From Reclinomonas americana ATCC 50394 (taxonomy: Eukaryota; Jakobida; Jakobea; Jakobida), in the NCBI GenBank assembly GCA_048213135.1, contig PS015508.1:1-20490 (forward strand): a stretch of DNA of 20,490 nucleotides, read 5' to 3'. Below the pieces are notes generated by a model. It was not told the origin of the DNA and did not search any database. It saw only the letters and a list, made by a program, of their open reading frames with translations. Positions 8,146-17,600 of this stretch are shown here, one piece after another. The translations under genes and the position numbers were made by a program. Position 1 is the first letter of the stretch, and every line of letters begins with the position of its first letter.

Positions 8146-11100
8146 TCAATGATTTCTTCGACCAACCATGTTTCGCAGGTGCCTCTGCAGGTCTTCAAAC
8201 CAGAAACCACGGCACGTCTCCATCACGGCACGGATAATCTGCATCTTTTCTTCGTCGATGCCCAGCAGCTTGTTATCATTGAGGATGGCCACCCGACAGT
8301 CGGCCTCTGTCAGTAGTGATTTACCGGACGGCAAAAGAACGGCATTGATTTTTTGGACCTACAACAAGTCGTCAACAGAAATGGCACCACAATTAACTCT
8401 GCATGTGACGCACCTGGAGAGCCCACGTCTCGCGCACCTTGCGAGCTACCTTGGTCACCAGTGCTGCACCCTCGAGTCCGTCGTCCATCTGCGAGTCTAT
8501 TACGTCGAGGATGACTTCATCAGCCTTGTTCAACCTGCGACGATATACAATAGACAGGTCAAACAATGCGGAGCCATCACTGCTTCCTCCCTCGCAGTTC
8601 ACTCACAATACGAAGCGATTGTCGAACGATGGCGTCTTGCTCAGCTGCGCAAAGGAGAACAGGCAAAGTGAATTTTAACTAAAACTCGTTTGCACACATG
8701 GAGCAGCGTCTTCTCACTGTTTGAACGACTGTGGCCTCATCCATGTTGATGTCCATGAGACTGAATATGACGTACGTGAAAGAAGACAGCTGCATCCGAC
8801 TTTAGTATCGAGATTGCAAAAAGTGAAAGAAACATGGCAATCGTACCTGAGACATGTCGCGGAATGCCTTTCGAACGCTCTCACTCACATCATTGCCACC
8901 CGGCACGTCCACGACTCGAATGCGCCTATCGATCTCAGGAATGTCGACAAGATGAACGGATGGCTGCAAGAATAGTATGTCATTCAGCAGTGTCATTTTG
9001 CACGTCGACAGAAATGACATCACCTGCTGCGTGCGCTGATACTGAAGAGCGCCGTGTACCAAGTTAAGGGTCGGGAACAGCTTGTTAAGCGTGAACGACT
9101 TGCCCGTCTGTGCGGACCGACAAACACGATCATCAACTATTGTGGCAGTTATCTTACTCCCTGCGGAACAACAACGCAACATTCGACGTGCCACAAAAGG
9201 CAATCGCCTCAAAGCAAATCAATGCTTCGCGCAAGTCGGCCACTGGCGCTACTGTCAGCAGCTGGTGCAGTATCATGGCTCGCTGCGGGGGAGCGATCCG
9301 ACGCAGACGCGATCCTGTACCAAAAGAAATATGGTCATCAGAAGCAAGTGCCTGACGCCAGCAGCACAAGCGAGTGACGACTGCAAACCTGGCTTTGTCA
9401 ACGCCTTCCAAGTTTCGTCGTCGTCATCCACCGCCCTCTGCAACCAATCTCGCAATTCATCTCGTGGAGCCGTCGCGCTGGGACGCCCTGGAACGATTCG
9501 ATCCAGAAGCTCCACCAGAGCTCGTTCAGCACGCAGGGTGCTTCCACCTACATTGTCTCGCAAGTCCGTTCTGATGTGCTCGTCTACGTTCAAGTCGTTG
9601 CATAGCAACAACATTCGCGACTGATGCCCGTATGTCCACGCATACTCACGATAATGGACGTCATTATGCACAGCGACAGGAAGCCGCCACACTCGGCGAA
9701 CCGCACTGATGAAGGCACTTGGCTTAAACACCAAGGGGACTGCGCGCAATCAAAAATTAGGTGCGCGAGTGAATGCACACTCGAGCTCCTTTTAAAAACT
9801 GTGATCACCTACACCGAGAACTCCAAACACCGCCTGCCCCAGAGTGTCAGCACCTTAATCATCGATGCAGGAGAACCGAATCATCGACTTACCCCCGAAG
9901 CAAACAACCCATATGGGACGAACTTGGCGGCAATATGTCCCACTTTCTGCCAGCTTGTGTTCTCGATGCACAATGGCTGAAGCAGTATCCAGAATGAGCA
10001 CAGTTGATATCGCTTGGAAACGGCAGCCATCTTCACTGAGACGCAACGACAAAGATTGAAAAGTAGCGCTCCATCGCGATAAACCAGGAGCTGAACCTGT
10101 TGGTCGCATGAGATGCAAACCAACAACAGCAGCGAAGATGTAATCCGACGTTACCGCAGTGGAACACAGTCTTGTTGGAGCACTGGCCGATTGGAGCGCC
10201 AGATGTTGGACCACGGCGGAGCATCTTCATCTTTTGTGGTACACTGCAACTCAGTAAGAAAATTTTGCGTTAAAAGGAAGCATACGTGCGCAACGGTCTG
10301 CAGCAGCCACATCGTCCGGATCTCCGCTAGCTACACCAGCGGCGTCGGCATGTAAATGCGTCTCAGCACCGTGGCGAATGTGAAAGTCAATGTCGGCCAA
10401 GCGAAGTTCGCTTTGCGGACACAGCTGATACATGGTCTCCTGGTGAAACCCAGACAGTGCAGCAAAGTTCGTGTCCACAGAGGCTAGGCGCTCCTCAATA
10501 TCTTCCTTGAACGCAATCGGCAATGTTGATTTGGAATTCCTGTCCTTTTTTGTTTTGAGCAGTCGAAGCACCGTGGTAAGTGTGCCACAAACGTGCTGCA
10601 TAAAAACGAAGTGAACAGAAGCAGCCAATACGCGAACTTTGAGTGGCACGAACTCACCGATGGAATCTCCTCAGATGCTGTCCACTGACGATTCCATGCA
10701 TTCATCATTCCAGTTACGTGTTCCTCAACGAACCGTAAATGCCGTTGTGCTGGCACAGGATCCTCAAGTCGCGGATTGCTGTCGATTGCACGTCGCTCCT
10801 CGCCGACTGCATCGCCAAGATGCTGCAAGTAGCAGCCAGCAGCCAGCAAGTAGTCGATCGGAATTAAGGCCACCATATCGCGGATGGCAGACAGCAAATC
10901 CTGCATGCAACAGCACACAATTAGTATCAACATGTTTTTCTGTCCTGCGTGTCACTGACCATACACGTGGAGTCCTGTTGGTGCCCTTGAATGCCTTGGA
11001 GCGGTCGGCGGGGCTGATCTTGGCGCACGAGCTCGACAATTCGAATCGCCCGAATAGTCCGGAGAGCAAGAAGCACAAGCTCGACTGGATCAAGTTTTGA

Positions 11101-13778
11101 GAAGGCTGCTTCGCGCTCGGCAGTACGCTGCTCTCGAATCTGATCACGCGAGACACAAATATATCGGAAAGTCAACAATCAGGAGCCTTCTCTAGACGAA
11201 TGGACGTACCTCGAGGAGCACTTCGTCGCGCGCATAGGCCTCATTAGAAAACACGGTGAACACTGAAGCGTACATCGGGAGCTGCAACGGCTGATCGGGA
11301 TTGGCATTGGAGGGCAACAAATCACTCGCTTCAGCTCTGAATGCAGCGAATCTGTGCGTTTGCTTGTCGCCCGCTGGCACCAGGAAGTGGCGAATGGGAT
11401 CGCCTGCCTCCGATTCGGCCAGCAGAGCAATCTGCGTCGGCAGCACTAGTAATTAGGACGAAGAAACAAGATATCACGCCACAAGAATGGACTCAACTCC
11501 GGACACAAATCCAATGTTTTCTCCGTCGACCGTGGCACGAAGTTCGCGAGTGTCTTGTTGGTAAAACACACGCAGCCGCTCGACCTTAACAAGAGGCTCA
11601 GTGATTCGACGTGGACGTGAACCGACAAGACGCTCCCACCCTGGAGTGGACCGCGTCGATTCCGCACGTGCTCGAGTAACGAGTGTCTCGCAATAGATGG
11701 TAGGAACGTGCTACATGTGGCGACTAAGCAAGCGGTACTCTCATTAGACACGCGTCTTCCTCGTCACAAAAGTACCTGAGATAGAATGAGCTGCAAGTGC
11801 TGCTCGTGAGCGGGTTCGAATGGAGCATCGCGCCGAGCACGAGCTCCGAGTGCTGCACGCGACCGAACGGCAGAACGTGCCCAAAGCTCGAATATGGCGA
11901 CACTGTTTACCGCCGAAATGGCGTCCAGTGGTGATTCGGAATCAATGACAGCCCCGAGACCAAGGCATCGCACGGGTATTGCACTGCTGGTAGGGAAGCC
12001 AGCAAGCTTGGCAATCACATGGTTGAAGTCAGCAGGGCAAGTGGCGGCAAAGCAATCAAGCAATGCACTGAAAGGAACGCGATTAGTAGAAAGACGATAA
12101 GATGCTTCGTGCACCTCTTAGGCGACTACTCACGGATCGACGTCGTCGTTAGAAGCGATAACTTGATTGTACAATACCATTTGTTGCAAGCGCTCGGCTG
12201 CGGATGTCTGCATGCACAGTACGTAAGCGAGAAGGAAAGCAAATATCAACATGAATGTCTGCAAGCTCACCAACGAACTCGTCGAGGCGACCAGCGGCGC
12301 TTGCAAGCTCACCTGTTTGTTTGCTCGAACACACAACGGTATAAGCGTGGTGATACGAGGCATAGCGTCTTGCTGCAGTGAAACGTGCAGCGAAAGGGAC
12401 TGCAGTGCATCCGGAAGCGTTTGTCGCTCAGAGAAGAACAGAGGTGCGCCGAAACTGACACATCGAAGCCGCCTCTCCTCCAGCAGCGGGGGCTCAACAA
12501 GCTGCGCGTGGTGTCAATATCACAGAATGCTTTGCCACGAGACGCTCCCAACGAACCACACCACAGGCTTCAAGGCAGCGGCACAGGACGACCTCCGCAA
12601 TACAGCCAGAAGTCGAAAACCCGGTCAGCACCATGCGCCGAGTACCCGCAACAGTTGGGTCCACGAGAAAGTTGATCAGAGTCTGAGTATCAAACGAGCG
12701 ACCAATGTCGTCCACCACTGCCATAGCAGATCGCATCATGAGCGTCGTCATTCGCACGACAGATGCAAGCAGTGTCTACTCCACCTGTGGAGCCGTCTTG
12801 ACGCCGCGAGAGAAGGGAGACGCAGGACGCTCGGCGAACTTCGTCATCGCTTGCTCCAAACGAGGCCGCATGGAAGTGGAAAGCCACCACGTAAATTACC
12901 TCTCGATTCAGAAGCTCGCATTCGCATAGCCACCACGTCAGTCGTTGCTGATCACGGTCCAGAGCCTCTGCTTGAGTGTCGGCACCATCCACGTCACCAA
13001 CCACTGACGGCTATGCGTGTTCGCGCGAAATCTCTGTTGAGAACACACAGGAGTACAAGCCCAACAGAAAATCCACACGCACCTCGCACTTGTAGACTGC
13101 ACGAATGCGACGGGCGAATGCGCCATACAAGTGGCCTGGAGAACACGCGGTGTCTAAATCGACCTGACCTGCCACCAGTGCACAGCACAGCGCACAGAAT
13201 GCCAGCTCTTCGTGGCCAAATGAGGAGTTTGCCTGTGCCACTGCAGATGCGGTGGCGACACCGGCAGCAACTCTGAGAGCAGCCGAACGAGCAGCAAGCA
13301 AGTTGGCACCCACTGCATCGCCGTGGTCGAAGAGTGGATTGCCAGAACGCCAGCACACTTCTGCAGATGTGAAACACACATCAGAGATCGCGACAGCCTG
13401 CTTCTCTCATCAACTCAAACCCAACCATCGTCAGTTGCAAACTCTGCATCGTCCCGACGAGCGGCCACAAAGCGGAACCGCGGGTTGTTGATGCAAAGAA
13501 ACTATTGTTCGCACAATGCAGCACATTGTGGGTTTAGCGAGAAAGAGAGAAAGAGAGAGAGAGATGAACGCACGTGCTGTTGCACATCCAAAGCGGGAAC
13601 CCATTGATGATCATTTGCGTCGCCGACTGCAGGGAATGCGACTTGCAGCTGAAGTGTGTGGACAGGGGGCGGAGCAGCAGATGCCGAAGCTGCGCAACAG
13701 GTAACGTGAGGCACACTCTCACTCACTCACTCTCCCCGTGCTCCTTTCTTCTTCTTCTTCTTCTTTCTTCGCTCCCTC

Positions 13779-13820
<42 letters not shown>

Positions 13821-13969
13821 CCGCTCTCTGCTGCAAGTTTCGAGTGCAAGTACTCGGCAAGAAGCGCCAGTGAATTTTCCGTTGTCACTTGCTGGACAGT
13901 GGCCGCGTCCACCGTCACAAGCTTCCGCGATTCACTTGCATTGTCAGTGACCAACAGCACGCGCTTCAT
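8146..13969 (-). CDS. Degenerate class-3-lipase-like / P-loop GTPase fusion protein (paralogue 1)
   Basis: Proposed exons (minus): 13822-13969, 13574-13689, 13426-13501, 13083-13360, 12956-13033, 12785-12914, 12560-12717, 12313-12501, 12134-12207, 11768-12067, 11539-11710, 11210-11431, 10960-11139, 10658-10900, 10311-10595, 10166-10243, 9893-10096, 9815-9833, 9650-9739, 9389-9583, 9181-9314, 9024-9107, 8847-8963, 8718-8789, 8607-8644, 8414-8534, 8146-8358. All rejoin in frame, about 1,337 residues. The start was chosen by alignment to the divergent paralogue; an in-frame ATG at 14113 would add 48 residues. N-terminal half: lipase-like fold with YVVAFHFH where FxGT is expected, LTGFSTSG at the nucleophile elbow, then RCVSFGAPL and DAMPRI. 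C-terminal GTPase: GTSN|TGKS (split by an intron), VVDVPGGND and LNKAD. Known: class-3 lipases use Ser-Asp-His; the damaged elbow and oxyanion segment suggest no hydrolysis. No signal peptide or membrane helix. Uncertain around 12915-13082 and 10097-10310. Confidence 0.78.
13515..13573. repeat. Short GA tract in intron
   Basis: A GA-rich stretch in the second intron of paralogue 1, pyrimidine-rich on the coding strand. Confidence 0.6.
13739..13818. repeat. CT/TTC microsatellite in first intron of paralogue 1
   Basis: (TTC)n followed by (CT)n on the plus strand, GA-rich on the coding strand, inside intron 13690-13821. It starts right after the donor GTGCGA. Confidence 0.85.
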
Positions 13970-14263
13970 AGACGCACAAAGGTGTTCGCTCAGTAGAGTG
14001 CAGTCGACAAGTCGTCTTTGTCGAAAAACAAAGGAAATCTGACGACATAATCGTTTTGGTGCATGCTGTGTCGCGGTTTGTATTCTCGTGGCGGGATCAG
14101 CGTGATGGGCCATAGGTACTCGCTGGCCTCATGCGTACAACTTCACACACGCTTGTACAAGCACCAGTCGCGTTTGCCGCGTTCAGTTGCATGCGCAGCT
14201 AATTATAAACCTGTCATACACGACTCGTGATCACACACCTGCAGTTGTTCGTCGGCTGCGAGA
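13970..14263. promoter_or_regulatory. Shared divergent promoter region between the two paralogues
   Basis: 294 bp separate the two homologous start codons (13969 minus, 14264 plus). A TATA-like AATTATAAAC lies at 14201-14210, about 55-60 bp before the plus ATG; no equivalent is evident for the minus gene. An inverted repeat CTTTGT-N6-ACAAAG lies at 14016-14033. A paired arrangement suggests coordinated expression, which is inference. Confidence 0.5.
14201..14210 (+). promoter_or_regulatory. TATA-like element
   Basis: AATTATAAAC at a plausible distance upstream of the plus-strand ATG at 14264. Position and A/T content stand out against surrounding mixed sequence; no other support. Confidence 0.3.
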
Positions 14264-14558
14264 ATGCCACTTGCCAAGCGCTGTGTGGTGCAACTGGACG
14301 TTGGAGACGACTCAGAGCCGCAGAAATGGAAGTTGTCACTTGCATTGGAGTCCGCGGAAGCCATTTCGTTCACTCAGCTGACAGCACTTCTCATCGACGC
14401 GGTGCGGCAGCGTGCGCCAGACCTGGTGCCATCGCCAGATGTGTGTGTGGTCACCTTCTGGCTCGCTGACTTCGACGACTGGGTGAGCCTGGACGAGGAC
14501 TCGTGGCAGGATGTTGCGTGCGTTTTTGTCAGACGCATTTCTCTGCTTGTCTCTCTCT

Positions 14559-14622
<64 letters not shown>

Positions 14623-17600
14623 ACGCACAGGTGATTGCTTGTGAAGCACCCCGCTTTCGCGTTTCTCTCCGTCGTGTCTTGCCACTGGCTCCGCTGTCTG
14701 CCATCGCCGTTGCTGCCGATTCAAGGACAGATGCCACCCCGGCACTGCTGTCATTATCTTCATCATCGGCGTCCGCATCATCGGCCTCCGCTGCTGCCGG
14801 CATTGCGTACTCAAGAGCATTTGGAGCACAAGACGATGACGCTTCAGGAGACGAGCTGAATGTCCTCGCCTTGCGCCTGGAGTTCCCCGCCGACGAGGAT
14901 GATGACGATGTCGAGGGAGGCGCAGACGCGGGTTCTGATCGCGTGCCCCCTGCAGATGGTGCGCGCCTATTTCGTGACGCCAACGTGATGCTGCCTGCAC
15001 TCACTCCGGTGTCGTTGCAGAGGCTGATTATGAGCACATGCTGACTTTCACGGGGATGCGCTCGTCGGTGGTGATCACTGACGCATCGCAACCAACATTC
15101 ACCGGCTTGCTGGCACCTCCACTGCCAGGCACCGGTGCATCAGCGTCCGCAGATGTTGCTTGTTCATCGGCCGCAGCGGCAGCAGTCAATGTGTCTGGTT
15201 CATCAGGCGTGGTATCTGCGAGTGCTCGCGTGCGACCGGCTGAGCGTAATCACGAGTCTCAGGCCCACAGTCAATCCCGTCGACTGGTGTCCAACAGGCG
15301 TGATGCCGCTGGTGGTCGCCTGGCCTCAGGCGTCGGAGAAGGCCACATGTTTGCCGGCCACGAACTCCTCAACGCCGCGTTACTGTCGGAGCTCGTCTAC
15401 GTCGATGAACCGGATCTGACGTTGCTGCGGCAACGCTACCCCATCAACCACACCATTCTCAACATTCGACTCGGAGTAATGGTGTGTCAGGAGCGTCTGC
15501 ATGGTGTGCTGTGTCTCTATCCACCAGTGTCACGTGTCACTAACTGTGTAAACGTGTACGTGGCAGCGGTTGCAAGGGACGATCCGCTGGCTGATTGCTG
15601 AGTGTTTCGACCCGGCAGTTGCTGCCTCGTCTGACTTGGAGGCCAGCAAGTACATCATCATTGCCTTCCAGGGGACGGACGCAGCCGAGATTCAACACTG
15701 GCTGACCAACGTCAATGCCGCTCAGACTAGGGGGTACGACGGTGGCCTACATCGCGGTACGCAATCATAAGTTTTATTAGTGATTCTCGGTTTCCAGCTC
15801 AGCGCACTGAATGAGTGCCTCTATTGGCTCAGGCTTTTCCAATGCGTCTGCGGCATTTGACATGCAGATAATATCCGGCCTTGTGTGTGACACCAAGGTG
15901 CCGACGATCCTCACGGGTCACTCTCTCGGTGGCGGTATCGCGCAGGCACTTTACGTCCGCTCCGCGCGAGTGAGTATTTTGCCCCAGCATTGATGATGAC
16001 CGTCCGATCACTCACCTGCTGTGTTCGCAGGCAATGCCGGGCTCAGTGTTCGTCGATGGGCTGTTGCGCTGTTTGACATTTGGTGCTCCTCTTGTTGCCG
16101 GTTTGTACGTGCCTCGGTAGAGTGTTGGTGCATGGTTGTTTGTTTCACAACTCAGTTGCTCGTGTGGCAGACCCGCGACTGGCGGCCAATGTTGAAAACA
16201 TCGCGGGTGGTGCGGTGGAGGCTGGCATGTGCCATATGGTTGACGATAGTGACCTTGTGCCGCGGTTGCTTCTTCTGTGCGACGCTGTGCGCGCAGCCGT
16301 TCTCGCAAATTCCAACATTATTACCGATGGGCAGCTGGTATGATGGTTTCGCCAGAATTTGCTGCTCGCACTATCCCTTTGATTTACTTGGCATCTCTCC
16401 AGCAACGCGTGCTCGAATTCGTTGGTGAACTCATTTATCGTGGAACACTGGCTGTTGCGGTGAATAGTGCTCACTCTCAACGATGCATCAACATTGTTTT
16501 AATCATTTCTTGCTGAACGTGCTGCCATGTGTCGCAGGGGCACTTTGGAATTCCGCCTCAGATAGTGGATGCTGCATACAGTCTGCTATCCAGAATGGTG
16601 CAGTCGTTTGCACGGCAGTATGCTCCACCTTACGAGCTCATGGGGTCGTACATTTTCGTTGGCGACCTTGGTAGCGTGCCCGCTACTGTTGCCAAAGCGA
16701 CAGCGCGCGAGCGCCTGCGTCAAATCCAGTCAAACTTCGCCACGGTCATGGGTCTGGAATCGTCTGCAGCAGAGACAAAGATGGAAGCGGTGCAGATGAT
16801 GGTCGCAAAGGTGAGCAGATGATTGTGAAACGCTTGCTCTACGCTTTGCTCACTTCTCGGCTCGTTTTACAGCACCGCATGCCAAATTACGTGGACAAGG
16901 CGCGTCGTATTGTTGAGCTCGACAGTGAGCTCCGGCCTCATGCGTACCGACTCCCGGTTGAGCCCACGCAAATCATGCCTCGATTCAGCAAACTTCGGCT
17001 TGTTCTCCGCAACAGGATGTTGATGCTCACGATTCAGGGATTCAACTTGCTGATGGTGATGGAGGTGTGTCTATCGCATCGTTCGTGCGCAGAGTTGTTG
17101 CCTTCTCTCATTCATCAGTTGCCGTTGTCTTCGGCTGTGTGCAGGCTCACCTCTTCCAACATGCAGCACGGATGGCATTAACGCAACAGCGGTCAAGCAG
17201 TGAGGTCGTTCTCGCGGCGCACTGCAGTCATCCGTTCCGTGACGGCGACGTTGCTCCGGTGGAGATCATCTTGCATCACAGAAATCCGCGGTCAGAGGCT
17301 GCGACGGGGTTGACGTTTAATGTTCGCGTGGAGGTGAGCTGCTCCCAACTGTTGTGTTTGACTCACGGAGAGACGTACTCAATGTATCAATTTTTTGCAG
17401 GTCATTACCGACTCAAGAAAGAAGGAGCAGTCGATGAATATGACACCATCAGAATTGGTACAGCTTGCATTTGCCATCATGCGGTCTGCGGTTGTTGCCG
17501 ACGGTCGCAATGCCAGTGGAGATCGGGAGAATCCAGCAGCCCTGGTCGTCATTCGTGTGAGTGGTTCACGTTCTATCTCTCCTTGCATGCTGCCTACAGC

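Noticed and set aside
12251-13276. 341-codon plus-strand frame
   Set aside because: It runs through exons and introns of the minus-strand paralogue and is His/Arg/Ser-rich without any motif; a shadow frame.
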